Positions 10,101 to 18,626 of a stretch of 64,000 nt of DNA are shown piece after piece (the first letter of the stretch is position 1; each line of letters begins with the position of its first letter). The translations under genes were made by a program, and so were the position numbers. A model generated the notes under the pieces. It did no database searches. It worked only from the letters and a program-made list of their open reading frames with translations, and was not told the origin of the DNA. Source of the DNA: Gemmatimonadaceae bacterium. Its GTDB lineage: Bacteria; Gemmatimonadota; Gemmatimonadetes; Gemmatimonadales; Gemmatimonadaceae. The DNA lies in NCBI GenBank assembly GCA_036003045.1, contig DASYSS010000023.1:25274-89273 (forward strand). Reading direction: 5' to 3'.

Positions 10101-10791
10101 GCTCACGGTAGCCAACCCGCTCGGCATTCTCGACCTGGCGCTGCATGGCGGCGCCGACACGCGCGGGTGGGGACAACAGATTCCCCCGGATGACAACCTG
10201 CTCTATGTACGCGGCTACGACCCGACAACCCGCGCGTTCAAGTACGACGTCAACCAGCGCTTCGGTTCGACGCGCCCGCGGGAGTCCGTGACGCACACGC
10301 TGCCCTTCGTGAGTCTTCAAGTGAGCGTCGACGTCGGAGTTCCGCGCGAGCGGCAGTTACTCACGCAGCGGCTCGAGGTCGGTCGCACGAGAGAGGGAAG
10401 CCGTGCGACCCCCGAGTCGATGAAGAACTTCGCGACGAGCGTGATTCCCAACCCGATGGCGATGGTGCTCACCCAGCAGGAGGAACTGAAGTTGACGCGG
10501 GCGCAGGCCGACAGCCTGGCGACGCTCAGCTACAGGTTCTCCCTGTTCGCCGACTCGGTGTGGACGCCGGTCTCCGACTATTTCGTCACGTTGCCGGAGG
10601 TGTACAGCCACGGCGAGGCGTACTCGCGATACGTGTCGGCACGCGAACGAACGATCGACTACCTGATGACGCTCGTGCCCGCGGCGAACGGTGTGTTGAC
10701 CGGAACGCAACGGCGGCAGCTGCCGTTGCAGATAGCCAATTATCTCGACCTGCGAGTCTTGCGGTATCTCCGGTCGTCGTCGGCACCGTGA
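7114..10791 (+). CDS. TonB-dependent receptor-like outer-membrane protein with LTxxQ-type tail
   Basis: This 1225-residue protein has a signal peptide ending near residue 29 (VAARAQ). A carboxypeptidase-regulatory-like beta domain spans about 36-105 (VRGRVTDTDQKPVQGAEVKA). A degenerate plug region at about 165-260 leads into a long beta-barrel region to about residue 1075. The last 107 residues (from nt 10468) are helical and contain LTxxQ-type motifs (LTRAQADSL, LTGTQRRQL), as in periplasmic CpxP/Spy-like domains. The protein does not end in the usual aromatic barrel signal. It lies 30 bases after the propeller gene in the sigma-factor operon and is probably its target. The ligand is unknown. 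Confidence 0.85.
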   Translation: MLLSRMGAAVGALLIAAHAALTPVAARAQVSTDIVRGRVTDTDQKPVQGAEVKATSYMGQVSKTATTDKGGRFTIIFINGEGDYWIDVRKLGLQPKRFEVKKVGDEEVMLADARLSSAIVSLDAVDIRAQRTRALPDRSSKEPDVGGGARPLTNNPVSPDQEGNLAAMAAAAGFQLVPGLNGAPDMYSVLGLSGDQNNVTFNGLGSGISALPPDVLATTSINPYPFDVSRGGFSGAQISILTIPGSNFSRRVVTNSSLAPQLEWADQPSVAQGDRYTSVRVGGNAAGPFKVDEIFYNGAYNVGRRLKDVSSLVDANEAGLIAAGVAPDSAARLLNVLRADGISVNRGGIPGRQAQDVAQGLFNMDLMPSASGAGHSFTLGLAGDFRRTSPVDVVSPLLATPGHADATTFWGANASLVHTNYFWFGVLSKTTIGLAGQSTTSDPYQRLPEGIVSVASALPPPDGGSSVRSLSFGGNALTTATGNRTVQITNQLSWFSLDNTHTLRLTSSLGHDTFKSDVGRDLLGTFRFNSLSDVAAGVPASFTRTLTSATQSGGQVVGALALGDYWRPKPGLQVQYGVRVDGARFTDVPAANPAVQTTFGIPNDRLPSDAYFSPRVGVQWAYGTSSQVAYAPGAARPPQAVIHAGVGVFQNVAPSPFVAGAMNATGLRSSSQSITCVGSAVPFPAWASFLGDPSSVPTRCAPDGSAGTVYATGAPNVVLFDPAFREPRALRGAADWSGPVFDNRFVLGVQAIVSNGLDQASGLDLNLHRSPEFSLPGEGNRPVFAEAAAIVPSTGSIAAGAGRVSADFARVWMQRSDLAVHSRQVKVDLKPITANLRFKWDLTYTFLGVREQYRGFSSTAGDPFAVSWGTQPQTPRHTIDLRWTDLPIFNFLFLTTVLHATSGERFTPLVASDVNGDGMVNDRAFIFDPTKSSDSLASAMRTLLATGAPAARACLSKQIGQLASRASCQAPWTIANAVQLKFNPAKVGLPKRATIALTVANPLGILDLALHGGADTRGWGQQIPPDDNLLYVRGYDPTTRAFKYDVNQRFGSTRPRESVTHTLPFVSLQVSVDVGVPRERQLLTQRLEVGRTREGSRATPESMKNFATSVIPNPMAMVLTQQEELKLTRAQADSLATLSYRFSLFADSVWTPVSDYFVTLPEVYSHGEAYSRYVSARERTIDYLMTLVPAANGVLTGTQRRQLPLQIANYLDLRVLRYLRSSSAP

Positions 10792-10800
10792 CGGTGACTA

Positions 10801-10876
10801 CAACTGACGGAACAGAGTGCGGATTTCGCGGATAAAGGGCCGGAGTTGGCGGGTACTGCAAAGACTTTTTTGGAAC
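10801..10876 (+). repeat. Dispersed repeat, copy 1
   Basis: This segment of about 76 bases begins CAACTGACGGAAC, contains GCGGATTTCGCGGATAAA and ends ACTTTTTTGGAAC. A related copy in the same orientation lies at 11899-11974. The two flank the membrane-protein gene at 10985-11848. Confidence 0.6.
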
Positions 10877-10896
10877 GGCAACTGCAACTGCGACGG

Positions 10897-10938
10897 CAAG
10901 TGCAAGTGCAAGTGCAAGTGCAAGTGCAAGTGCAAGTG
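10897..10938 (+). repeat. Hexanucleotide tandem repeat, (CAAGTG)7
   Basis: Seven perfect copies of CAAGTG run without interruption. Degenerate units (GCAACT, GCAACT, GCGACG) precede them from about 10878, and another GCAACT follows. The array lies 46 bases beyond the end of the convergent membrane-protein gene. Its length is likely to vary between strains. Confidence 0.9.
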
Positions 10939-10984
10939 CAACTACGTACACCCGCACGCCCGTCCACCAAGTCGTGTAGCGACG

Positions 10985-11848
10985 TCAGAGCGAGATGCCC
11001 CGGCCGAACACGGCGACGAAGAGGAGTCCTACCGCGATCGCGGCGCCAATTGTGATCTTGCTGCGGGGAATCGTGAGCGGGGGGGCGTCGTTGACAGCTG
11101 TCGCGCCGCGCATGGTTTGGGCGCCCCACGCGAGTCCGGAGGTGCCTCCCAATGACGCGGCGGTCGAAGAGATGAGGAGTATGAGGACGCCACCGGGATT
11201 GAACAGGCCGGCGGCGCATGCGATTAGGACGCCTGTCACGTAGGCGATGAGCGAAAGCTTGTTTGCCAGTTTGTAACGCTCGTCGGCGTCGCCGCGCACG
11301 ATCGTGGCGAGCAGACGGTAGAGCTGCACGGTGGCCCAGCAGTACGCCGCGAAGCCGCCGGCGGCGATGAGGGTTCGCCAAAGCCACGTCGGATTCTCAT
11401 CATGGATCACGTCCGCCCAATCGCCGATGTTGGAGACGCCTGAGTAGAAGAAGTAGCCGAGCCCCACCATGATGTTGGTCGCCGCGAAAAGCCAGAGCGC
11501 GAATCGTCGCGTGCCGTGATCCGACGAGCGTCTGAAGAGCCACAGCGCGATCGCGCCGGTGATGAGGTTGATGATGGTTCCGCCGGCGGCGACGATCTTG
11601 CCCGCGGCCACGCGCGTTGGAGCGACGTTGCAATCGAAGCTGGCCGACGTGAGCCGGAGCGGTGTGCCGCCGACCAACAGGCACGCGCCGCCATGGCCGA
11701 GTCCTTCGTGCAACAGCGCGGTGGCCGCGTGGACGATGATCCCCACGGCGATGACGGTCAGCACGTCGACGACGGGCGCAGACGAACCGGTCGTCATCGT
11801 GCGGTCGAGGGGATTGGCGGGTGCTGCGGTGGACGAGTGGCTGGCCAT
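10985..11848 (-). CDS. Polytopic membrane protein with HEGLGH motif, possible divergent M50-like protein
   Basis: This 287-residue protein has about six or seven hydrophobic segments. The first carries VHAATALLHEGLGHGGACLL (motif at nt 11693-11710). Its placement in a membrane helix recalls site-2 proteases, but the spacing is HExxxH rather than the catalytic HExxH. Later helices include GGTIINLITGAIALWLF and LISSTAASLGGTSGLAWG. It could be a divergent or inactive relative of the M50 family, or unrelated. ATG 11797 is an alternative start. The gene is flanked by direct repeats (10801 and 11899). Confidence 0.65.
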   Translation of the reverse strand: MASHSSTAAPANPLDRTMTTGSSAPVVDVLTVIAVGIIVHAATALLHEGLGHGGACLLVGGTPLRLTSASFDCNVAPTRVAAGKIVAAGGTIINLITGAIALWLFRRSSDHGTRRFALWLFAATNIMVGLGYFFYSGVSNIGDWADVIHDENPTWLWRTLIAAGGFAAYCWATVQLYRLLATIVRGDADERYKLANKLSLIAYVTGVLIACAAGLFNPGGVLILLISSTAASLGGTSGLAWGAQTMRGATAVNDAPPLTIPRSKITIGAAIAVGLLFVAVFGRGISL

Positions 11849-11898
11849 GAAGAGCTTCGCTGGTTCTGGCGGGGCGGTTGACCGACAAACTACAGCTG

Positions 11899-11974
11899 CA
11901 ACTGACGGAACTGAACGCGGATGTCGCGGATAGAAAAGCGGATATCGCGGATAGCAACAACTTTTTTGTGGAAC
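11899..11974 (+). repeat. Dispersed repeat, copy 2
   Basis: This copy runs from CAACTGACGGAAC to ACTTTTTTGTGGAAC. Inside, a 20-21-base unit of the form GCGGATNTCGCGGATAG appears twice in tandem. It matches the copy at 10801-10876 in order and orientation. Together with the remnant at 12048 it accounts for much of the 519-base non-coding stretch 11849-12367. Confidence 0.6.
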
Positions 11975-12047
11975 AACCTCGGGAAGGTCGTGCTGAGGCT
12001 CTCGGGCGTCGGTGAGGTGACCTCCAGAACCGCGGGGGGCGCGGGGT

Positions 12048-12293
12048 TTAGAACGAGAGCCGAACGATCACGTTCATCAAAGGGATCATTCCGAATCGCG
12101 TGCGCTCGAGCCGTTTCTGTTCGACGCCTACATCCAGCCGGCCATCCCGCGATCCGATTTCCAACGCGACGAGGCCGCCGCGTTCAGCCGCTGATTGCCC
12201 CACGGATGCGTCCACGTCGCTGCCCCACAAGGGACCGGCGCCCGCGCGGGCGTAATATTTCCATTCGCCGCGAACAAAGCCCGCCTCATGCAA
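12048..12293 (-). pseudogene. C-terminal remnant of an outer-membrane beta-barrel protein
   Basis: This minus-strand frame encodes about 80 residues with alternating beta-strand character and ends MIPLMNVIVRLSF followed by TAA. A terminal strand ending in Phe is the classic outer-membrane barrel signature. No plausible start or signal peptide exists. The frame runs upstream into the promoter and coding region of the padR gene without further recognisable sequence. I read it as a truncated remnant, probably cut when the PadR-ADOP module was inserted here. A chance reading frame is still possible. Confidence 0.4.
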
Positions 12294-12367
12294 CGCTGGC
12301 GACGCACAGCATTGACCAATTCCGACTGGTTCTATACGTTCCTTCAGGGCATCTGAAGGAGTCGGGC

Positions 12368-12727
12368 GTGACGGTGGACGAGGATCGCGGCGGGGAACTC
12401 GTGCAGGGCACCCTGGAGATGCTGGTCCTCAAGACCCTCGCGCTCGAGCCGATGCACGGCTGGGGAATCGCCCACCGCATCGAGGCCATGTCGGGGCGAG
12501 TGTTTCTCGTCACGCAGGGCTCGCTCTACCCGGCGCTCGTCCGCATGAAACGACGCGGATGGATCTCGTCGTCGTGGCAGACCACGGCGAACAATCGCCG
12601 CGCGCGCTACTACGCGCTCACGGCGGCGGGTGAACGGCAGTTGTCCGAGCAACGCGCCGCATGGCAGCGCGCCACGTCGGCGGTCAACGCAATCCTCGGC
12701 GCGCGTACGGTGCCGGTGAACGCATGA
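12368..12727 (+). CDS. PadR-family regulator (module A)
   Basis: This 119-residue winged-helix protein has the PadR pattern: [20 protein letters not shown], a helix-turn-helix around [20 protein letters not shown], and [20 protein letters not shown] with [17 protein letters not shown] 12368 is chosen because GAAGGAG lies six bases upstream. The frame is open further 5', but with no PadR homology. The stop overlaps the permease start (ATGA, 12724-12727), so the two are translationally coupled. A possible promoter is TTGACC (12312) with TATACG (12333). It presumably represses its own operon. Confidence 0.9.
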   Translation: MTVDEDRGGELVQGTLEMLVLKTLALEPMHGWGIAHRIEAMSGRVFLVTQGSLYPALVRMKRRGWISSSWQTTANNRRARYYALTAAGERQLSEQRAAWQRATSAVNAILGARTVPVNA

Positions 12728-15381
12728 GTCTCTTTTCCGATGTCGTCGAGCGCCTGCGGGCGCTGGCCTTCCGCCGACAAGACGAGCGTGACCTCGACAA
12801 CGAGCTGCGCTTCCATCTCGAGATGGAAGCCGAGGAGATGCGGCGAAAGGGAATTGCGCCGCAGGAGATTCGACGGCGCACGGTTCTCGCGCTCGGCGGC
12901 GTCGACCGCACCAAAGAAGAGGTGCGCGACGCGACCGGTGTTCGATGGCTGAGCGACGCATGGGACGACGCCCGCTTTGCGCTCCGAGTGTTGAGGCAGC
13001 GCCCGACCTTCACTGTCACCGCCGTGCTCACGTTGGCCCTCGGCATCGGCGGCACCACGGCGGTGTTCAGCGCCGTGGACGCGGTGCTCATCAAGCCGCT
13101 GCCGTACGGTCAGCCGGGGCGGCTCGTCCGGCTGTACTACGTGGATACGCGCCGCAAGATCGACGGTTCGTTCGTCACTCCGGTTCACTATCTGGCCTAC
13201 CGCGACGGACTGAAATCCTTCGAGAGCCTTGCCGCGCTCAACACGTACGGCGAAAGCGGCGGCGACATCACCGGAGACGAGGGGCGCGGGGCACGCCGCA
13301 TTCACGTGCTTTACGTCAGCCGCGACTATTTCGACGTCTTACGTTCGCCTCTCGCGGCAGGGCGCCCCTTCGATGCGCAGGATGAGGTCAGCGGCCGAGC
13401 GATCGTTCTGAGTGACGCGCTCTGGCGCGACCGGTTCCATCGCGATGCGTCGGCGATGGGACGAACGTTGACGATGAACGGCGTGCCGTACGTCATCACC
13501 GGCGTCATGCAGCCGGGATTCACGGATCCCGTCGTGATCGGGGGAGCCGTCGACGCGTGGATCCCGATCGACTTGGCGCCCGGGCGCATTCCGAGCAACG
13601 TGGACAACCACTACATGACGGTGATCGGCCGGCTGCGGCCCGGCGTGACGATCACCGCCGCGCAAGCCGAACTCGACGCGCTCGGCGTGCGGCTCTCAGC
13701 CGAATATCCCCACACCAAAACCGTGGGGGCGGTGCTCAAGCCGCTGAAAGAGGACGTCGTCGGCGAATCGAGTCGCGCGTTGCAGCTGATGCTCGCCGCC
13801 GCCTTCGCGGTGCTGCTGCTCGTCTGCGTGAACGTCGCGAACCTGCTGCTCGTGCGCGGATCCGAGCGTGGACGCGAGTTCGCCCTGCGCGGCGCCCTCG
13901 GCGCCGGCGAAACGCGCATTGTGCGGCAACTGCTCATGGAGAGTTTGGTGCTCGCGCTGGCGGGCGACGTCGCGGGTCTTGTCGTCGCGCAGCTCGCGAT
14001 GCGCGGAATCGTCGCGCTCGGCGGCGGCTCGATTCCGCGGTTGACCGCGCTCTCGCTCGACCCGCGGATCCTCGGCTTTTCAATTCTCATATCATCGGTG
14101 TGCGCCATTGCGTGCGGACTCGTCCCGGCGATGCGCGCGGGGCGTTCCGACCCGAACGAGACGCTTCGAGGCGGAGGAGGCGAGTCACGTTCGTCGACCG
14201 ACGGACGCTCGCACGCCCGTCTGCGCTCGCTGCTCGTGGTCGCGCAGGTCGCGCTCGCCTTCGTGCTCGTCGCCGGCGCCGGGCTGCTCATTGCCAGCGT
14301 TCGCCGCCTGCGCGAGCTCGACCTCGGCATTCGCGCCGAGAACGTGCTGACGTTCGAGTTGCATCTGCCGGAGGCTCGCTACGACTCGACGGCGCGCGCC
14401 CGTACATATGAAGAGGTCGCGCACCGGTTGGAGGCCATCCCTGGGGTGAGCGCCGCGGGCGGCGTGTCGAAGCTGCCGGCGACGGGCCAGTACAACATTT
14501 GGGGTGCCGAAGCCTTGTCGGGACCGCTCGCCGGGACCAAGAGCGCCGACGTCCCGGCGGAGAACCGCGTCGTGTCGGGCGATTACTTCAAGGCGGTTGG
14601 AATTCAGATCGTCTCCGGTCGAGCGTTCAACGCCGGCGACGTGCCTTCAGCCCCGCGGCGAGTGATCGTGAGCCAATCGCTCGCGAAGCGGATTTACCCG
14701 GGCGTCGATCCGATCGGTCAGACGATCAGCGCCGGCGACGCTACGTGCCTCATCGTCGGTGTCGCGAATGACGTGTCGGTCGATGCCGAGGGTCGCGCGG
14801 AGGATTTCGTCTACCACCCGCACGCGCAGTTCGCGGGAGATCGCAATTGGGCGCTGGCTCAGGTGGTGGCCGCGACGACATCGCCGGAAGCGATCGAAGC
14901 CGACGTCCGCCGAGTGGTGACGGCGACGGATCCGGAGCTCGTGATGCACCATCCGATGTCGCTCGCCGAGGCGATCGGCCGCGGTGAGGGGCAGCGAACA
15001 TTCACGCTGCGCCTGCTCGCGAGCTTCGCCGCGATGTCACTCGGGCTTGCGGCACTCGGTCTGTTCGGCGTTCTGTCGTATGGTGTGAAGCTGCGCCGCC
15101 GAGAGATCGCCATTCGGGTGGCGCTCGGCGCGGAAGCTCGCGCGATTCGCCGAATGGTGCTGCGGCAGGGGATGTCGATGACGGGGATTGGAATGGTCAT
15201 TGGGCTGGTTGGCGCGTTGGCAGCGTCGCGATTGATGGCATCGCTGTTGTTTCGAGTGAGCCCCGTCGATCCGCGGATTCTCGCGAGCGCCGCCTGCTGC
15301 CTCTTTGTCGTGGGCGGGCTTGCGGCGTATCTGCCGGCAAGCCGCGCGAGCAGCGTCGATCCGAGAACGGCGCTCCAGTAG
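12724..15381 (+). CDS. ADOP-type ABC permease (module A)
   Basis: This 885-residue permease has the acidobacterial duplicated orphan permease layout. A short N-terminal prefix ([20 protein letters not shown], about 1-80) precedes a first membrane helix near 105-125 ([20 protein letters not shown]). Then come a MacB-like periplasmic domain and FtsX-type helices with [24 protein letters not shown]. The periplasmic and FtsX parts are repeated in the C-terminal half ([24 protein letters not shown]). No ATPase gene is near, as is typical of ADOP loci. The substrate is unknown. It is coupled to the padR gene just upstream. Confidence 0.9.
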   Translation: MSLFSDVVERLRALAFRRQDERDLDNELRFHLEMEAEEMRRKGIAPQEIRRRTVLALGGVDRTKEEVRDATGVRWLSDAWDDARFALRVLRQRPTFTVTAVLTLALGIGGTTAVFSAVDAVLIKPLPYGQPGRLVRLYYVDTRRKIDGSFVTPVHYLAYRDGLKSFESLAALNTYGESGGDITGDEGRGARRIHVLYVSRDYFDVLRSPLAAGRPFDAQDEVSGRAIVLSDALWRDRFHRDASAMGRTLTMNGVPYVITGVMQPGFTDPVVIGGAVDAWIPIDLAPGRIPSNVDNHYMTVIGRLRPGVTITAAQAELDALGVRLSAEYPHTKTVGAVLKPLKEDVVGESSRALQLMLAAAFAVLLLVCVNVANLLLVRGSERGREFALRGALGAGETRIVRQLLMESLVLALAGDVAGLVVAQLAMRGIVALGGGSIPRLTALSLDPRILGFSILISSVCAIACGLVPAMRAGRSDPNETLRGGGGESRSSTDGRSHARLRSLLVVAQVALAFVLVAGAGLLIASVRRLRELDLGIRAENVLTFELHLPEARYDSTARARTYEEVAHRLEAIPGVSAAGGVSKLPATGQYNIWGAEALSGPLAGTKSADVPAENRVVSGDYFKAVGIQIVSGRAFNAGDVPSAPRRVIVSQSLAKRIYPGVDPIGQTISAGDATCLIVGVANDVSVDAEGRAEDFVYHPHAQFAGDRNWALAQVVAATTSPEAIEADVRRVVTATDPELVMHHPMSLAEAIGRGEGQRTFTLRLLASFAAMSLGLAALGLFGVLSYGVKLRRREIAIRVALGAEARAIRRMVLRQGMSMTGIGMVIGLVGALAASRLMASLLFRVSPVDPRILASAACCLFVVGGLAAYLPASRASSVDPRTALQ

Positions 15382-15451
15382 CCTCCCCCGGTCGTGGCGA
15401 AACCACGACCGGCTCCCAGCGTAGGGCTCTGGGCCACCCATCGGCCCGCTC

Positions 15452-17023
15452 ATGCCCCGTTCGCTTCGCGTCGCCCCAGTCGTGTTCGTGTCGCTGGTCG
15501 CGACGCCGCTGAACGCGCAAGTCGTTACGGCTCAATACGACAACGCGCGCACCGGGTCGTATACCGCCGAATCGACGCTCACGCCGCGCACCGTATCGCC
15601 CGTGACCTTCGGAAAGACCGGCGTCCTCAAAGTGGACGGCGACGTCTACGCGCAAGTGCTGCACCTGCCGTCGGTGGCGATCCCCGGAAAGGGAACGCAC
15701 GCGGCGATCTTCGTCGCGACGGAGCACAATTCGGTCTACGCGTTCGACGCCGCGAGTGGCGATCCGCTTTGGCGCGCCAACCTTTCCGGTGGTGCGTCGG
15801 GCGCGACGCCGCTCTCGATGCGGAACGTACAGTGTCCGTTCATTCGACCGGAGGTTGGAATCACGCCGACCCCCGTGATCGACACGACGACGAGGACGAT
15901 GTTCGTTCTTGTTCGAACGAAGGAGGGTGGGCGCTACGTTCAGCGGTTGCACGCGCTCGACGTCGCGACTGGGGGGCCGCGGCACGCCGCGGTGGAAATC
16001 TCGGCGTTCGTGCCCGGCACCGGTGCCGGCAGCGACCATGGTGTGGTGGCGTTCGACGCGTTGCGCGAGAATCCTCGCGCCGCGCTGCTCCTGGTCGGCG
16101 GCCGAGTCGTTTTGAGCTGGGCGTCGTCGTGCGACGTGGGGCCATATCACGGATGGATCATGGCGTACGATGCCAAGACGCTCTCACAGGTCGCCGTTTT
16201 CAACACCACGCCCGACGGCAGCGACGGCGGCGTGTGGCAGGGCGACGCCGGTCTCGCGGCTGATGAACGCGGCCGCATCTACGCCATCACGGGGAACGGA
16301 ACGTTCTCGGCGGGGCGTGCCGGCGGTCGCGACTACGGCGACACCATGCTTCAGTTGACGCTCGGCCCCAAGTCGTTCACCGTGAGCGACTACTTCACGC
16401 CCTTCGACCAGAAGCGCCTCGACGAACAGGATGGTGACCTGGGCGCCGGGGGGCCGCTGCTGTTGCCCGACCAGCGGGGCGCGCGCCGGCGTCTCGTGTT
16501 CTTCGGAGGAAAGGGCGGCGGCGTCTATCTACTCGACCGTGACCATCTCGGCAAATTCGATTCGACGGGGAATCACGCCGCCGTTCAAACGATGAAGGCG
16601 CCGGGTATGGTGATGGGAGCGTCGGCGTATTGGAACGGGCGTGTGTTCAGCCTGTGGAGCAAGGACGTGATCAAAGCGTTTTCGCTCTCGAACGGTCGTC
16701 TGAGCGACGCGCCGACGTCGAAGGGGTCGCACGTCTTCACCGATCCCGGTGCGACGCCGACGGTGTCGGCGAACGGAACGAGAGATGGAATCGTGTGGGT
16801 CGTCGAGACGAAGACGTGGAACGGTTCCGACCGTCCGGCGATTCTCCGCGCGTACGACGCGCTGGATGTGTCTCGTGAGATCTACACGAGCGAAGCAAAT
16901 CCGTCGCGTGACCGCGCCGGCACGGCCGTTCGCTTTGCGATGCCGACAGTCGCCGGTGGACGCGTGTATGTAGGAAGCAAGGGCGAGGTGGACGTCTACG
17001 GCATCTTGCCTCAGCGCCGCTGA
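15452..17023 (+). CDS. Secreted PQQ-like beta-propeller protein
   Basis: This 523-residue protein has a signal peptide ending near residue 23 (ATPLNAQ). Its repeats resemble PQQ-binding-type propeller blades: AIFVATEHNSVYAFDAASGDPLW, RLHALDVATGG, WIMAYDAKTLSQVAVF and GGVYLLDRDHLGKF. It lacks the cytochrome c and cofactor features of a true quinoprotein dehydrogenase, so a structural or binding role is as likely as catalysis. The gene lies 70 bases after the ADOP permease and converges with the gene at 17048. Confidence 0.8.
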   Translation: MPRSLRVAPVVFVSLVATPLNAQVVTAQYDNARTGSYTAESTLTPRTVSPVTFGKTGVLKVDGDVYAQVLHLPSVAIPGKGTHAAIFVATEHNSVYAFDAASGDPLWRANLSGGASGATPLSMRNVQCPFIRPEVGITPTPVIDTTTRTMFVLVRTKEGGRYVQRLHALDVATGGPRHAAVEISAFVPGTGAGSDHGVVAFDALRENPRAALLLVGGRVVLSWASSCDVGPYHGWIMAYDAKTLSQVAVFNTTPDGSDGGVWQGDAGLAADERGRIYAITGNGTFSAGRAGGRDYGDTMLQLTLGPKSFTVSDYFTPFDQKRLDEQDGDLGAGGPLLLPDQRGARRRLVFFGGKGGGVYLLDRDHLGKFDSTGNHAAVQTMKAPGMVMGASAYWNGRVFSLWSKDVIKAFSLSNGRLSDAPTSKGSHVFTDPGATPTVSANGTRDGIVWVVETKTWNGSDRPAILRAYDALDVSREIYTSEANPSRDRAGTAVRFAMPTVAGGRVYVGSKGEVDVYGILPQRR

Positions 17024-17047
17024 TCGGATGGTAGAAAACGGGTGCGA

Positions 17048-18490
17048 CTACGGTGACCGCTGCAATCGTCGCGCATCCTCCCAGCTCGACAACTTCAAGT
17101 GCTCGGCGGCGACGCGCAGCGGAGACAAGTGCATCCGATCGACTGCGGCCCAAGTTTCATCCAGATACTGGGTCGGCACGCTGAGCGTCTGGACGTAGTC
17201 GCTCGCCCATAGCAAGCGATCCGGCGCGAGGAAAGCGGCGAGCGCACCTTCACTGGCCACGCCGTCGATCGCGAAAACCGTGATGTCGCCGCCGGCAAGC
17301 CGGACTGAATCGTTCACGACCCGAACGTGCGGCTTTACCATGGCGCGACGGCGCTCGAGCAGATCGGGGTTCGCGGTCCAGCGGCGATCGATGACGCGTT
17401 GGAGAAACTCGCGGTTCGTGCGGTGGGTGAGAATCGTCGCGCCGTTCGCGGCCCAGAATCGGAGGCCCGCGATGTGCGGCCAGGCGATGTCGGTGACGAC
17501 GAGCGCGACCGGATGCTTGCCGGGAAAGAGCCGGGCGATCCACGCCGAGTCCTCGCGCCCTCGAGTCTCGCCCTGCGTGGCGTCGAAGACATAGACCGTG
17601 TCACGAACGAGCGTCACCGTCTCGTTGAACCCGATGTTGTGCAGGATGAACGTCTTCGGTCCGACACGAATGGTGTCGGGATTCGTCGGAGCGAGCCACG
17701 ACGGCGGGGCGATCGGCATGGCCTCGGCGCGCGACGGGAGAGAGAGTGGCGGCGCGCTGTCGAGCGGAACCAGCCGGATCGCTCCGTACGTGCGCGTCAC
17801 GTCAGTCGATCCGTCCACGACGCGGAAGCTGCTTGCCGGCCACCGCAGCGCGCCGTCGCGCTGCCACGTGGAGTACAAGTACTCGACGTGGACGGTGCCC
17901 CACAAATAGTGAGGCTCGAAGCGGTCCAATTTTACGGGATACCCGGACTTCGGATCGATGAAGAGACGTTCTTCGCCCAGTGGCCCGCGTCTCGAAAGCA
18001 CGAGGCGCGGATAGTTGCGATACGAGCACGTGGCGGCCGTGTGCACATCAGCCGCGCTGTTCCAATCGGCGAGCGTCGCCCAGACGTCGAGCGGCCGCGC
18101 GACGTAGCGGTCTCCGTGCGCGGAGGGAGTCGGCGTCATCACCGTATCGCCCACGACGTACGATGCAGCCGCGCCGCCGAGCGTCGTCATTCCCGGCTGG
18201 ACGCCGCCGAGCGTGGTGCTCGACGTCGTTCGGTCGACGCCGGTGCGCGGATCGAGCCACGATTCGACCGTGGACACGGCCGCAAGGAACGGCGGTGCGT
18301 CGGGGCGATCCGATTCGAATGCGTGGTTGGTGACGTCGAAGCCAGTCATATGCAGGACGCGGCCCGCGGCCGCGTCGAGGCCGATCGCCGAGGCGGCGCT
18401 CTGAAGCACGGCGCGAGCGGTGGGAGTCGTCGTCGTGCGGCACTGATCGCCGTGAGAGACCGCGAGGAGTGCGAAGATTGCGCGGAGCAT
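17048..18490 (-). CDS. Metallo-beta-lactamase-fold-like secreted protein without metal ligands
   Basis: This 480-residue protein starts with a short hydrophobic leader. Residues up to about 250 are of unknown type. The C-terminal half follows the metallo-beta-lactamase plan: IRVGPKTFILHNIGFNETVTLVRDTVYVFDA, LVVTDIAWPHIAGLRFW, ATILTHRTNREFLQRV, FAIDGVASEGALAAFLAPDR and LLWASDYVQ. The usual HxHxDH signature is replaced by D-I-A-W-P-H (nt 17474-17491), leaving only the last His. Hydrolase activity of the usual two-zinc kind is therefore unlikely. It may be a pseudoenzyme. The assignment rests on motif order and needs a structure comparison. Confidence 0.6.
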   Translation of the reverse strand: MLRAIFALLAVSHGDQCRTTTTPTARAVLQSAASAIGLDAAAGRVLHMTGFDVTNHAFESDRPDAPPFLAAVSTVESWLDPRTGVDRTTSSTTLGGVQPGMTTLGGAAASYVVGDTVMTPTPSAHGDRYVARPLDVWATLADWNSAADVHTAATCSYRNYPRLVLSRRGPLGEERLFIDPKSGYPVKLDRFEPHYLWGTVHVEYLYSTWQRDGALRWPASSFRVVDGSTDVTRTYGAIRLVPLDSAPPLSLPSRAEAMPIAPPSWLAPTNPDTIRVGPKTFILHNIGFNETVTLVRDTVYVFDATQGETRGREDSAWIARLFPGKHPVALVVTDIAWPHIAGLRFWAANGATILTHRTNREFLQRVIDRRWTANPDLLERRRAMVKPHVRVVNDSVRLAGGDITVFAIDGVASEGALAAFLAPDRLLWASDYVQTLSVPTQYLDETWAAVDRMHLSPLRVAAEHLKLSSWEDARRLQRSP

Positions 18491-18626
18491 TCGTGAGAAT
18501 CCGGTTGCCAGGACGCCTTGAATGTCGTGGCTTCGGATGCCTGCCGCGCCGCATTTACAAGATTCTGACTACTTTGCTTTCACTTTTCGAACGTCGCGTG
18601 CGGCGCTCACGTACGGTCGACCCGTC

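Noticed and set aside
10878..10944. CRISPR-like array
   Set aside because: Units are six bases without spacers, so it is a microsatellite.
10586..10957. Minus-strand frame with Ala-Leu and Ala-Val dipeptide repeats
   Set aside because: The repeats are only the translation of the CAAGTG array and its flanks.
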